A stretch of DNA of 64,000 nt, taken from the NCBI GenBank assembly GCA_934277375.1, contig CAKQTZ010000004.1, forward strand, positions 248,001-312,000, written 5' to 3'. A model generated the notes under the pieces. It saw only the letters and a list, made by a program, of their open reading frames with translations, did no database searches and had not been told where the DNA came from. A program made the translations under genes and the position numbers. Within the stretch, counting starts at the first letter, position 1, and each line of letters opens with the position of its first letter. The stretch is from an uncultured Coprococcus sp. (GTDB taxonomy: Bacteria > Bacillota > Clostridia > Lachnospirales > Lachnospiraceae). Below, one piece after another: positions 50,441 through 59,915 of this stretch.

Positions 50441-52660
50441 ATGTATCCAGTTTCAGAAGAATACAAAAAAGCTATATGTGAGCCATCTCGTTCATTCTTT
50501 TGGACGGGAGAAATTACTACTGCACAGGGAAAAAAGTATACATTTGGCAATACGGATATCGTAAAGGGATCCGGATATATCAGCAGACAGTGTTCTGGAT
50601 CATCAGAGATAGAACTTGGTTCTGTATATGCTGCAGAAATGGGAATATCACTGTTTTCTGATATTGACAGATACAGCCTTGATGATGCAGTCATCACGTT
50701 GTCATTTCACTTAAAAGTTGATGATGCTACATACGAGGAAGTACCGATGGGAGTTTTTTATGTAGCAGAAGCAAACAGGAAAATAAAGACGTTGGAATTA
50801 AAGGCTTATGATGCAATGCTTAATCTGGAGAAGAATTTCAATAAGGGTTTATCCAGTGCATTTCCATATGATTTTCTGTCATTGCTTTCCAAAGAATGCC
50901 ATGTTGAGCTGGCACAGACAAAGGAAGAGATAGAAGCACTTACAAACGGTACAGAATTTCTTGGTATTTATCAGGAAAACGATATCGAAACATGGAGAGA
51001 TTTTTTATATTATCTGGCGCAGGCACTTGGATGTTTTTCTTTGATAGATAGAGCTGGAAGGCTCAGACTTATTCCATATAGAATTAAGGACAGCAAGACA
51101 GTGGATAGCAGACATCGATATACGAGCACATTTTCAGATTTTATGACAAGGTACACAGCAGTAAGCTCCACAAATAAAAAGACGGATATTGCAGAGTATT
51201 ATTCGGTAAAACCGGATGATGGTCTGACAATGAACTTAGGAGTCAATCCATTATTGCAGTTTGGTTTGGAAGAAAAGCGAAAGAGGATCATCAACAATAT
51301 TTTGTCGGCACTTACGATTATTAATTATGTACCATTTGAGTCGGATACGATTGGTGATCCAGCGCTAGACCTGGGAGATGTCATTAAGTTCACTGGTGGC
51401 CATGCAGATGAAACAAAAAGGTCTGCAATCACATCCATTGAAACAAAAATTAATGGAAAGCAGACAATCAAGTGTGTGGGTAAAAATCCAAGATTATCAA
51501 GTGCCAAGAGCAAGAATGATAAGAATATAGCAGGGCTTGAGAGTTCCATTAGTGAGAATAAGCTAAGTATATATACCTATGTGAACGCTTTAAAAATCAC
51601 AGCCGGAGAAGAAAAAACTTCTATCATAAATATAGAATTTGCATCTGGGGATGAGACCAATGCTGAATTTCATGCAGAGGTCATTATGGATGTGAAATCA
51701 AAGTCTGTAGATAGGAGTGTTACAGCAGAGACAACCATCGAAATTGATAAGGAGAGTAAAGTAATCACGCTCCCTGTTAATTGGAATGAAGACGGTAAGA
51801 CGGTGCTTAAAGCATATTATGTGCTTGATGGAAAAGAAGTGGAGCAGTTCCACCCATCAGAGACTTGGCTAAGTGGAAAGCACTTGCTTAATCTGTATTA
51901 TCCGATTATAGAAATGCAGGCGAATGAACTTCATACATTTGAGGTTCTTATAGAACTTACAAATGGTACAGCAACCATAGAATCACAGAATGCTATGGCA
52001 ACGATTTCTGGACAGGGACTTGGAGCGCAGGAGAGATGGGATGGGCGGATCACTGTGGATGAAGAGATCAAGCTGATAGAACTTGCTGGACTTCCTACCA
52101 ATACCCTGCATGATAAGGTTGTGGCTGCCCTTATAAAGCCAAAGAACACAGGTATTACACAGCACATTGGTTCTATTACAATGACAGGACTTATGGCGCC
52201 AGAGTTATATGATAATATTTCATTTTTTGTGCCTATTGTAAGGGATGTGATTGAGACAGCAGATAGGGATAAAATGGCCTATCAGAGAACTTATGTGGAA
52301 GATGATAAACAGTTCAAACTGCGAAAAGAATATGCCCTGTCCGGCGGTAATAGTGTGATTATTGACAGGGGAAGGGTGGTCAGTTTGACCATTAACACTG
52401 AGCCATTCCAGGAAATGGCAGAAATAAAGATTTTGCCATTTGAAACAGCAGCTTTTGTAAATAAGCATAAGATTAGAGCAAAGAATATACAAAATACGGA
52501 TTACACGAAAATGGTATCCGGGCAGGTGGTTCTGGAGAAAGAATACACAAAGCGCGTGACAGGGGCTGTTGAAAGTTTAAACCATGGTTCGGTTGCTACA
52601 TTTGATTTGGGATTGTCTGAATTTGAAGAAATAGAAACATTGGAGGTGCATAATGGCTGA
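50441..52660 (+). CDS. Large tail-tip/baseplate protein (Tal-like)
   Basis: 739 residues. The N-terminal ~330 resemble the gp27/Tal-type tail-tip fold (VSEEYKKAICEPSRSFFWTGEI, ELKAYDAMLNLEKNF, WRDFLYYLAQALGCFSLIDRAG). The C-terminal part is β-rich and repetitive, as in receptor-facing extensions. It probably forms the tail tip that docks on the host. ATG 50441 follows GAGGAGGTTGT. Eight bases overlap with the next gene. Confidence 0.75.
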   Translation: MYPVSEEYKKAICEPSRSFFWTGEITTAQGKKYTFGNTDIVKGSGYISRQCSGSSEIELGSVYAAEMGISLFSDIDRYSLDDAVITLSFHLKVDDATYEEVPMGVFYVAEANRKIKTLELKAYDAMLNLEKNFNKGLSSAFPYDFLSLLSKECHVELAQTKEEIEALTNGTEFLGIYQENDIETWRDFLYYLAQALGCFSLIDRAGRLRLIPYRIKDSKTVDSRHRYTSTFSDFMTRYTAVSSTNKKTDIAEYYSVKPDDGLTMNLGVNPLLQFGLEEKRKRIINNILSALTIINYVPFESDTIGDPALDLGDVIKFTGGHADETKRSAITSIETKINGKQTIKCVGKNPRLSSAKSKNDKNIAGLESSISENKLSIYTYVNALKITAGEEKTSIINIEFASGDETNAEFHAEVIMDVKSKSVDRSVTAETTIEIDKESKVITLPVNWNEDGKTVLKAYYVLDGKEVEQFHPSETWLSGKHLLNLYYPIIEMQANELHTFEVLIELTNGTATIESQNAMATISGQGLGAQERWDGRITVDEEIKLIELAGLPTNTLHDKVVAALIKPKNTGITQHIGSITMTGLMAPELYDNISFFVPIVRDVIETADRDKMAYQRTYVEDDKQFKLRKEYALSGGNSVIIDRGRVVSLTINTEPFQEMAEIKILPFETAAFVNKHKIRAKNIQNTDYTKMVSGQVVLEKEYTKRVTGAVESLNHGSVATFDLGLSEFEEIETLEVHNG

Positions 52661-53762
52661 TTATGTAATGATTGAAGATATATTTGAAACTATAGATTAT
52701 ATGCAGATTCTAAGAGATAATAGCTTGAATGATGATGGAACGGATACGGTAGCGGGGGTTGATTGGTTTAAATTCCGAGAGACAGTTGCTACCAATTTTT
52801 ATGTTAGTGGTAATACTTGGATTGGTATAGGGCAGAATTCAGAGCAGCTCAAGATAAGCCGAAGAGATGCTGATTTATTGACACTCAGAAGAGAAGAAGG
52901 AACATTGCTTGCAAATTATAAATTCCTTCGTATCCGATGGGAGGGATACAGCGTTCATGGAAACAGGAATGCAGACACAAGGCTTATCTGGGATGCGTTG
53001 TTTTTCGATACGGGTGACATTGTTCTGCACTTTGTAGAAGTACCGGCAGCTGCATCCAATATCGGAGAATGTGTTCTATACACGAAATCTAAGAACATAT
53101 CATTTCCAATCGCAAAGGGGAAATTAGTGTCATTCCTCCATCAGGATGATGTTGGAAATGAATATGAATTGTCATATGAGCCGCCTGTATTTCTGGATCC
53201 ATATAACAGAAGATATCTTTTTAAAGACGAGGATGGTGTGCTTTATACCATTACGGATGATTTACTGACTCCGATTGAGGATACAGAACTTACGGCCTCC
53301 ATATTTGAAACCTATGGTCTGCCAGATTTACCAGATGGAAATATTTTGATTGGACTCAAGAATCCGACGATTCTTTATTGGCATGATTCAGCGAACCGTT
53401 TCCGGGATATGAAGCTGAATTATAAAGGTGTGCCAAAGCCGCAGGTTCTTTATTCTGAGAATATTGACATGAGTCATTACACCATTCTTGGCATCGAGAA
53501 GGTTGTCTGTGACTGCGATGAGAAATGTTTGTTTGCTGTGTCATTTGATGATGGCGTCACATGGTTTGGGTATGTAAATAACAGTTGGGTTAAGTTTACA
53601 GAAGAAACATCTGGAATGTCAAAGGCAGCGATTGAAGCGATCAGCTCCGATGCTTGGGCAGAGAAGGCGACAACCGGAATGCTCAAATATAGGTTTGTAC
53701 TTAGTGGTGCCGATGGGTATATCACAAATGTGATTACAGATTTTTTGAATACGGAGGAATAG
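52653..53762 (+). CDS. Tail protein of unknown function (possible fibre/receptor component)
   Basis: 369 residues. β-rich, with YVSGNTWIGIGQNSEQLKI and DADLLTLRREEGTLLANYKF. The region after ~residue 200 has the FKDEDGVLYTITDDLLTPIE repeats common in phage tail proteins. The family is not recognised. The start overlaps the tail-tip gene, so it is coupled to it. Gene order suggests a distal tail or adhesin part. Confidence 0.6.
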   Translation: MADYVMIEDIFETIDYMQILRDNSLNDDGTDTVAGVDWFKFRETVATNFYVSGNTWIGIGQNSEQLKISRRDADLLTLRREEGTLLANYKFLRIRWEGYSVHGNRNADTRLIWDALFFDTGDIVLHFVEVPAAASNIGECVLYTKSKNISFPIAKGKLVSFLHQDDVGNEYELSYEPPVFLDPYNRRYLFKDEDGVLYTITDDLLTPIEDTELTASIFETYGLPDLPDGNILIGLKNPTILYWHDSANRFRDMKLNYKGVPKPQVLYSENIDMSHYTILGIEKVVCDCDEKCLFAVSFDDGVTWFGYVNNSWVKFTEETSGMSKAAIEAISSDAWAEKATTGMLKYRFVLSGADGYITNVITDFLNTEE

Positions 53763-53764
53763 CG

Positions 53765-55186
53765 ATGTTAAAAGGAAAAAGTGTAATAGAATTAACAGAT
53801 GTGCATACCGGGGAGAAGGAAGTGTACGAGGATACCAACCTTGTCACAGATGCTATCTCAGATATCTTAAATTCCAATATACTCGGAATGTTATATGATA
53901 ATACTTCCTTTGATGGGGAGTCTGGGGAAAAATGGATGCTACCAATTGTGAATAAACTCACTGGTGGCATCCTTTTATATCAGGAAGCATTGGAAGAACG
54001 GGTAGAAAATATTTATGCTCCATTTTCCAATCCACTTATTGGATATGCCTCTAGTGATGCAAATAACACAACGGATGTAAGGCGTGGCAGCAGAAACCTT
54101 ACGGAAAGCAAAAGAGTTGATGGCGGTTATAAGTTTGTCTGGGATTTTGCAACTTCACAGGCAAATGGAACGATATCAGCAATTGCTCTTACAAACAGGA
54201 TTGCGGGTATCGGACAGGAAAACGGAAATAATTATCTGGTTCGTATCGGTCAGTGGGCATCGCAGAATAACAGTTACAGTGATGAAAGTTACAGACCAAA
54301 TAAAAGAACTTATATCAAAGATGGATATCGTCTTGAGATGATAGCGAGAAATAATTCCAAGAGGGTACTGCTTAAGAAAGTGCCGGAGGAATATCTTCAT
54401 GCGGGACTGGTAGAAAATTTGATATCGCAGAAGGCTTTTGATGCGTCCGAGACTACAGAGATTGATTTGGGGCATTATCCATACTGGATTCACAGAACTG
54501 GCTCTCCGTCAAAAGGGGAATATGACTGTCCGAGTGATGATAATTCCAATATTAGAAATCATCTTTTTCATGGAGCAGATGGCTGTTGGTACGGGATAGC
54601 AAGAAAGACAAATCAGAAATACTCTTATATGTATCGTGACACAGAACAGTTTGACCATGTTGGATATGAGTTTTACATGGACAAGATAGAGAATGGTAGA
54701 TGCACAACACAGAAAATTGCAGTGACGGATGGTATTTATGATTTTTATAGCATAGGGATGAGTGGAAAATGGCTGATGTGCGTATCGAGCGACAATAGCA
54801 AACTGTACCGTCTGGATACTACGAATGTCGCAAATCTTGAGAGGGTGACAGATTATAGTTATAACAGCAATAACGAATATTCCTATGTTGTAGATGATGA
54901 TATGGTCATCAATGGTTGGTATTTTGAAGATGGAAAGCCTGCTCAGAAGATTGGCTCGATTGGTTATCAGAGTTATTGTGCCTGGGGAGAAAAGCAGATG
55001 ACGAGGTACAAGACCTACATGCTGAGGGAATGGGTGTACAGTTACAATGGATATAGAAATTACAAGGATTTGTATTTATATACACCGTATCTGGCGACTA
55101 TAAACAACTTGGCTACACCGGTAATTAAGACAGCAGATAAGACAATGAAAATCACTTACACATTGACGGAAACAAAGAAACAATAG
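53765..55186 (+). CDS. Tail protein of unknown function, possible adhesin
   Basis: 473 residues, very rich in Tyr, Asn and Ser in the second half (YNSNNEYSYVVDDDMVINGW), typical of binding surfaces. It begins two bases after the previous stop. The N-terminus VIELTDVHTGEKEVYEDTNLVTDAISDIL appears to be an attachment domain. No known fold is identified. A strong terminator follows, so it ends the tail operon. Confidence 0.6.
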   Translation: MLKGKSVIELTDVHTGEKEVYEDTNLVTDAISDILNSNILGMLYDNTSFDGESGEKWMLPIVNKLTGGILLYQEALEERVENIYAPFSNPLIGYASSDANNTTDVRRGSRNLTESKRVDGGYKFVWDFATSQANGTISAIALTNRIAGIGQENGNNYLVRIGQWASQNNSYSDESYRPNKRTYIKDGYRLEMIARNNSKRVLLKKVPEEYLHAGLVENLISQKAFDASETTEIDLGHYPYWIHRTGSPSKGEYDCPSDDNSNIRNHLFHGADGCWYGIARKTNQKYSYMYRDTEQFDHVGYEFYMDKIENGRCTTQKIAVTDGIYDFYSIGMSGKWLMCVSSDNSKLYRLDTTNVANLERVTDYSYNSNNEYSYVVDDDMVINGWYFEDGKPAQKIGSIGYQSYCAWGEKQMTRYKTYMLREWVYSYNGYRNYKDLYLYTPYLATINNLATPVIKTADKTMKITYTLTETKKQ

Positions 55187-55201
55187 AACAATATTCGGAA
55201 T

Positions 55202-55238
55202 CAAGCAGTTATCCATTGTGGGTAGCTGCTTTTTTCAT
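55202..55238 (+). terminator. Terminator ending the tail genes
   Basis: AAGCAG (near 55203) pairs with CTGCTT (near 55226) with an inner CC/GG pair, followed by TTTTTTC. Confidence 0.82.
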
Positions 55239-55268
55239 ACAAAAATTTAGAAAAGGAGGCCTTTTATT

Positions 55269-55688
55269 ATGAAGGAATTTTGGAACATGATGCAGTTCGT
55301 CATCGCTGCGATTGGAGGATGGCTTGGATACTTTTTGGGAGGATGTGATGGTTTGCTATACGCATTATTGGCATTTGTTGTGATCGACTACATCACTGGT
55401 GTCATGTGCGCCATTGTGGATAAGAAATTATCCAGTGAAGTAGGCTTTCGCGGCATCTGCAAAAAGGTACTGATTTTCTTGATGGTTGGAATTGCCAATA
55501 TCCTGGATGTGCATGTAATTGGAACAGGCTCTGTGCTTCGAACAGCAGCCATTTTCTTTTATATCTCCAATGAGGGCGTGAGTTTATTAGAAAATGCTTC
55601 TCACCTGGGACTTCCGGTGCCAAAGAAAGTCAAAGACGTATTAGAGCAACTGCATGATCGTGCAGAGAGTGATGAAAAGGAGGAATAG
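55269..55688 (+). CDS. Phage holin (toxin secretion/phage lysis family)
   Basis: 139 residues with hydrophobic segments at about 10-27, 30-48, 67-84 and 90-105 (GGWLGYFLGGCDGLLYALLA; FVVIDYITGVMCAIVD) and a charged cytoplasmic tail. The IDYITG signature and following KKLSSEVGFRG are typical of this holin family. It forms membrane holes to time lysis. AAAGGAGG precedes the ATG, and the endolysin gene follows after 3 bases. Confidence 0.92.
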   Translation: MKEFWNMMQFVIAAIGGWLGYFLGGCDGLLYALLAFVVIDYITGVMCAIVDKKLSSEVGFRGICKKVLIFLMVGIANILDVHVIGTGSVLRTAAIFFYISNEGVSLLENASHLGLPVPKKVKDVLEQLHDRAESDEKEE

Positions 55689-55691
55689 ACT

Positions 55692-56648
55692 ATGAGTCAG
55701 AGATTTGGAATTGATGTGAGCCATTGGCAGGGAGATTTTGATTTTGTCAGGGCAAAGAATAAGGAAGGTGTAGAATTTGCTATTCTTAAGGCAGGTGGCG
55801 GTGATGCTGGACTTTATAAGGATAGCAAGTTTGAAAGCAATTATAAGAAGTGTGAGACGGCAGGACTTCCGGTAGGAGCGTACTTCTATGGAGATGCCAG
55901 AAACGTAGCACAGGCAAAGAGAGAGGCAGAGTATTTTATTTCAATCCTTCGTGGAAAAAAATATGAATACCCTGTCTTTTATGATGTAGAGGGAAAAATG
56001 ATTACTAAGAATGATAAAGCTGGCCTTACTGAGATCGTGAAAACGTTCTGCCAGACGCTGGAAGCTGCTGGATACTGGGTTGGTATTTATTCCTCAGAGT
56101 CATTTTTTAACAGTGAAATGAATGATGGGGAGCTTACCAGATACAGTCACTGGGTAGCACGCTGGGGAAAGAGTAAGCCAGCGCCAAACAGCGGTGCAGA
56201 GACGCAGATGTGGCAGTTTGGCGGTGAAACTAATCTACTTCGTAGCAATAAGATCAATGGTCAGACTTGCGATCAGGACTATTGCTATGTGGACTATCCA
56301 GCCAAGATTAAGGCAGCCGGGCTCAATGGCTATACAAAAAGCCAGACATCAGAACCAGTGCCTGCAAAGAAAACTGCAGTAGAGATTGCAGAAGAGGTAC
56401 TTGCAGGTAAGTGGGGAAATGGTGAAGAGAGAAAGCATCGTCTCACAGAAGGCGGATACAATTATGCTGAGGTTCAGGATATTGTGAATGGCAAATGTGG
56501 AGTGACACCAAAGAAGTCTGTCGACGAACTTGCAAGAGAGGTCATTGCAGGCAAGTGGGGAAACGGATCTGAGCGTAAGAGTAGACTCTTAGCAGAGGGG
56601 TATGATTACGGTGCGGTTCAGAAGCGAGTAAACGAAATGTTATCATAA
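55692..56648 (+). CDS. Endolysin: GH25 lysozyme with two CW_7 repeats
   Basis: 318 residues. The GH25 domain (residues ~4-200) shows FGIDVSHWQGD (Asp8), FYDVEGK (Asp98/Glu100) and QMWQFGG. Two Cpl-7-type CW_7 repeats follow (EEVLAGKWGNGEERKHRL and REVIAGKWGNGSERKSRL), which bind peptidoglycan. It cuts the glycan strand of peptidoglycan at the end of infection. AAAGGAGGAATAGACT precedes the ATG. Confidence 0.96.
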   Translation: MSQRFGIDVSHWQGDFDFVRAKNKEGVEFAILKAGGGDAGLYKDSKFESNYKKCETAGLPVGAYFYGDARNVAQAKREAEYFISILRGKKYEYPVFYDVEGKMITKNDKAGLTEIVKTFCQTLEAAGYWVGIYSSESFFNSEMNDGELTRYSHWVARWGKSKPAPNSGAETQMWQFGGETNLLRSNKINGQTCDQDYCYVDYPAKIKAAGLNGYTKSQTSEPVPAKKTAVEIAEEVLAGKWGNGEERKHRLTEGGYNYAEVQDIVNGKCGVTPKKSVDELAREVIAGKWGNGSERKSRLLAEGYDYGAVQKRVNEMLS

Positions 56649-56653
56649 GTTTG

Positions 56654-56693
56654 GGCCTGGGAGGAGTAATCCTTCCGGGTTCTTTTTTTGCAT
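56654..56693 (+). terminator. Terminator ending the lysis cassette
   Basis: GCCTGGGAGGA (about 56656-56666) pairs with TCCTTCCGGGT, followed by TTTTTTT. It is close in sequence to the hairpin at 25249-25285. Confidence 0.85.
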
Positions 56694-56702
56694 TTTACCA
56701 GT

Positions 56703-56774
56703 TCGGTCATACCGATAATTATACCCTTGAAACCGCTAAATTGCTTGACTTATAGCGGAACAAGAGCGTTAATA
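56703..56774 (+). promoter_or_regulatory. Probable promoter/operator region of the recombinase genes
   Basis: TCGGTcatACCGA (56703-56715) and CCGCTA/TAGCGG (56733-56758) are inverted repeats. TTGACT (56745-56750) and TTAATA-like bases 17-18 bp later form a possible promoter. A repressor or recombination factor could bind here; inference. Confidence 0.45.
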
Positions 56775-56802
56775 GGACTACCAAAAAGGAAGGAGAATTC
56801 GC

Positions 56803-58068
56803 ATGAAACTTAGGAAAATAAACCCTTTAAAACCTAAGCAAAAAAAACTAAGAGTATGTGCTTATGCAAGGGTATCAACGGACAGCTTAAAGCAAGGCGA
56901 GTCCTTTGAAAACCAGGTAAGCACCTATGAGCGCGTGATTAAAAGTAATCCGGAATATGAATTCGTTTCTGTTTATGCGGACCAGGGAATGACCGGCAGA
57001 AGCGAGAACAGACCAGAGTTTCAAAGAATGATTGCAGATTGCAAGGCTGGAAAGGTCGACCTTATTATTACAAAGTCAATTTCCAGATTTGCAAGAAATA
57101 CCACTACAGTTCTTAAGTACACAAGAGAGCTGAAAGAAATCGGCGTCGGCGTGCTTTTTGAGGAAAACAATATTAACACACTTTCCTCGGAAGGAGAGCT
57201 TATGATGACGGTGCTTGCTTCCTTCGCACAGGAGGAAAGCCGCAGCATAAGTGAGAATAATAAATGGACTTTGAAAAAGAAGTTCGAGCGTGGAGAGGGA
57301 ATGGTAAATACAGCCCGCTTCATGGGATATGACAAGGATGAGACAGGGGACCTGGTAATCAATAAAGAAGAAGCCAAGGTTGTAAGGCAAATATTTAAGA
57401 TGTACCTTTCAGGCATGGGGTGTCATAGAATTGCTAAGGCACTAAATGAAGAAGGGATACCAACCGTAGCAGGAACTTCCTGGCATGCAAGTACCATCAA
57501 GGGAATGCTAAAAAATGAAAAATATAAAGGTGATTTTCATATCCAGAAAACGTATATTCCGGAAGGAAGCCACCAATCCGTAATAAACAATGGCCAGGTA
57601 CAAAGTTACTATGTAACAGAAGATCACGCGGCCATTATTAGTGTTGAAGAATGGCAGCAGGCCCAGGAAATGGCGGAATACCAGAGAGAAACAAGGAATA
57701 TCGGAAAAGGTGATAAGTATACCAAACGATATCCAATGAGTGGAATGCTGGTGTGTCCGTATTGTGGAAAGAACCTGCGAAGAAGATATGTTTACAATCG
57801 AAAAGTTGAGTGGTTATGCGCCACTTATATTCATAAAGGGAAAGAGGCCTGTAAGGGTATCCGGATAAGGGATACAGAACTTACAGGTCTTTCTTTTTTG
57901 GAACCAATGGTAGTAGAGGAGGTAATGATAGATGGCGAGAAGCATTACGGTTATACCAGCAAAAGAGCCTACGATGCTGGTGAACGGGCAGCAGATAGAA
58001 TTGAAAAAGAAAGTAGCAGCGTACTGCCGCGTATCAACCGACCAAGAAGAACAGTTATCAAGTTATGA
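56803..58068 (+). CDS. Large serine recombinase 1
   Basis: 421 residues. Resolvase-type catalytic domain with Ser25 in CAYARVSTDS and further active-site residues in TKSISRFARNT. A recombinase domain follows (RQIFKMYLSGMGCHRIAKALN, TIKGMLKNEKYKGD), then a zinc-ribbon (CPYCGKNLRRRY, LCATYIHKGK). It is shorter than typical phage integrases, and no long C-terminal coiled coil is visible. It overlaps the second recombinase gene by 137 bases. One or both should mediate recombination at the rlmD site. Confidence 0.9.
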   Translation: MKLRKINPLKPKQKKLRVCAYARVSTDSLKQGESFENQVSTYERVIKSNPEYEFVSVYADQGMTGRSENRPEFQRMIADCKAGKVDLIITKSISRFARNTTTVLKYTRELKEIGVGVLFEENNINTLSSEGELMMTVLASFAQEESRSISENNKWTLKKKFERGEGMVNTARFMGYDKDETGDLVINKEEAKVVRQIFKMYLSGMGCHRIAKALNEEGIPTVAGTSWHASTIKGMLKNEKYKGDFHIQKTYIPEGSHQSVINNGQVQSYYVTEDHAAIISVEEWQQAQEMAEYQRETRNIGKGDKYTKRYPMSGMLVCPYCGKNLRRRYVYNRKVEWLCATYIHKGKEACKGIRIRDTELTGLSFLEPMVVEEVMIDGEKHYGYTSKRAYDAGERAADRIEKESSSVLPRINRPRRTVIKL

Positions 58069-59338
58069 GAACCAGGTGCGATACTATACGGAAATCATAA
58101 CAAGAAATCCTGATTACGAGTTGGTGGACATTTACGCAGATGAAGGTATCTCCGGTACCAACACCAAAAAGCGTGATGATTTTAACAGAATGATCGAAGA
58201 TTGCAGAGCTGGGAAGATTGACCTTATTATTACAAAGTCCATTTCCAGATTTGCAAGAAATACCCTGGATTGCTTGAATTATGTAAGAGAGCTAAAGGAA
58301 CTGGGCGTGGGGATTCGATTTGAAAAAGAAAATATCGACACCTTGGATGCTAAAGGAGAGGTTTTGTTAACAATTTTATCTTCTTTAGCACAAGATGAAA
58401 GTCGAAGTATTTCTGAAAATAGTACTTGGGGAATACGAAGGCGCTTTGAAAAGGGTGAACACAAGATGAGCACCAAACGTTTCTTAGGATATGATTGTGA
58501 TGAGAATGGAAAGCTCGTTGTAAACAAGAGTCAGGCAAAGATCGTGGTAAGACTTTATGAGGAATATTTATCCGGAAAAACAGTTGATTATATCGCCAGA
58601 ATTTTCAAAAAGGAGAGGATAAAAAGTTGGGATGGAAAATGCAACTGGCAGGCAAGCACCCTGGACTCCATGCTTCGAAATGAGAAGTATATGGGTGATG
58701 CTATTTTGCAGAAAAGCTATACTGCAGATTTTCTTTCCAAGAAGCGTGTAATGAATGATGGTACAATTCCAAAGTATTATATTGAAGGAGATCACGAGCC
58801 GATCATAGATGTAAATACCTGGAACGCGGTGCAGCAGGAATTGTCACGTAGAAAGAAATATTGTGAAGATCATTTTACGAATAATTACGCGGTGATGCCT
58901 GACAAAAATCCATTTTCAGGGAAGGTGGTATGTGGAAAGTGTAATAACCTTTATTCCAGGGTATCGTATACAACAAGAGCTGGAACTAAGATGAAAAAGT
59001 GGCGTTGTGGCTCTACCAATAAGAATCTTGGACATCGAGTTTGCACTTGTCCATATATTATGGAGAGTGCTTTGGAAAAAATATTTGTAATGACCTGGAA
59101 TGCCATTGTGGAGTCAATCGGAGATTATAAAACACTATGGAACATTAATATTGAGTCAGGGAATGAGCTGTTAGCATATAAAACAAGACTTATGAAGATG
59201 CGAGCCCAGGAGGGCAGTATCAAGGAATGTAGGTCAGATTTACTGCAGGAGGTAGTTGACCACATTACTGTATTCGAGAATGGGGACCTCAGAATTTTGT
59301 ATTACGATGGCACAGAATTTGAAGTAGCAACACATTGA
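57932..59338 (+). CDS. Large serine recombinase 2, overlapping recombinase 1
   Basis: 468 residues. Ser35 in AAYCRVSTDQ, catalytic TKSISRFARNT, a recombinase domain (ARIFKKERIKSWDGKCNWQA, then LDSMLRNEKYMGD), a Zn ribbon (VVCGKCNNLYSR, CTC) and a C-terminal helical tail. ATG 57932 lies inside the end of recombinase 1 in another frame (137-base overlap). The catalytic cores of the two genes are nearly identical in DNA (e.g. around GACCTTATTATTACAAAGTC), so they are tandem paralogues. Confidence 0.9.
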   Translation: MARSITVIPAKEPTMLVNGQQIELKKKVAAYCRVSTDQEEQLSSYENQVRYYTEIITRNPDYELVDIYADEGISGTNTKKRDDFNRMIEDCRAGKIDLIITKSISRFARNTLDCLNYVRELKELGVGIRFEKENIDTLDAKGEVLLTILSSLAQDESRSISENSTWGIRRRFEKGEHKMSTKRFLGYDCDENGKLVVNKSQAKIVVRLYEEYLSGKTVDYIARIFKKERIKSWDGKCNWQASTLDSMLRNEKYMGDAILQKSYTADFLSKKRVMNDGTIPKYYIEGDHEPIIDVNTWNAVQQELSRRKKYCEDHFTNNYAVMPDKNPFSGKVVCGKCNNLYSRVSYTTRAGTKMKKWRCGSTNKNLGHRVCTCPYIMESALEKIFVMTWNAIVESIGDYKTLWNINIESGNELLAYKTRLMKMRAQEGSIKECRSDLLQEVVDHITVFENGDLRILYYDGTEFEVATH

Positions 59339-59348
59339 GCAAAATGAC

Positions 59349-59377
59349 TTGACAATAGAATGTACAAGAGTTTTACT
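59349..59377 (+). promoter_or_regulatory. Probable promoter of the right-arm genes
   Basis: TTGACA (59349-59354), 17-bp spacer, TTTACT (59372-59377). It shares the 12 bases TTGACAATAGAA with the early promoter at 18850 but lacks its LexA box. Confidence 0.55.
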
Positions 59378-59406
59378 AGCACCAACCTAACAAGGAGGTG
59401 CTAGTA

Positions 59407-59865
59407 TTGCTTACAGAATTTGAGAAAGAAAAAATCGAATTGATGCGTGAATTTGGCCTAAGATATGATGAGATTGCCAAACGGTTAGGAGTTACTAAAA
59501 ATCAGGTGCGCTATTATTGTAAGAAGATAGGCTGTCTGCTCAGGGTAGATGAGATGCCAAACAAAAGGTGTGCATATTGCAGGAAAAAGATAACAGCTGA
59601 TAGGTATGTTCCAAATAAGAAATTCTGTAATCGATCTTGTAGGGAAAAATATGTAATTCAAAACAGAGGCTACTCGTATGAATGGGTGTGGTGTAAATGC
59701 CAGTATTGTGGTAAAGATTTTCAGGGGTGGGATTATAGAAAATTTTGTAGCAGAGTTTGTGCACAACTTTCCAGGGAAAAACCAGAGAAAGAAAAATCGA
59801 GGCGATCAACTTTAATTAAACCAGAATCAGAGTGGAAAATTAAGAGTGTGAGAAAAGATGTATAG
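59407..59865 (+). CDS. HTH/zinc-ribbon protein, paralogue of 31910-32434
   Basis: 152 residues. N-terminal HTH (KEKIELMREFGLRYDEIAKRLG, NQVRYYCKKIGC) and two zinc-ribbon pairs (RCAYCRKK with FCNRSC; CKCQYCGKD with FCSRVC). It has the same order and motifs as the early-region protein. TTG 59407 is used, as AGGAGG at 59393-59398 ends 8 bases before it; the GTG at 59398 would overlap the ribosome site. Confidence 0.68.
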   Translation: MLTEFEKEKIELMREFGLRYDEIAKRLGVTKNQVRYYCKKIGCLLRVDEMPNKRCAYCRKKITADRYVPNKKFCNRSCREKYVIQNRGYSYEWVWCKCQYCGKDFQGWDYRKFCSRVCAQLSREKPEKEKSRRSTLIKPESEWKIKSVRKDV

Positions 59866-59915
59866 TGCGCATATAGCTAGACTTTAAACTTGCAACAGAA
59901 CAGGAGGAAGAACGA

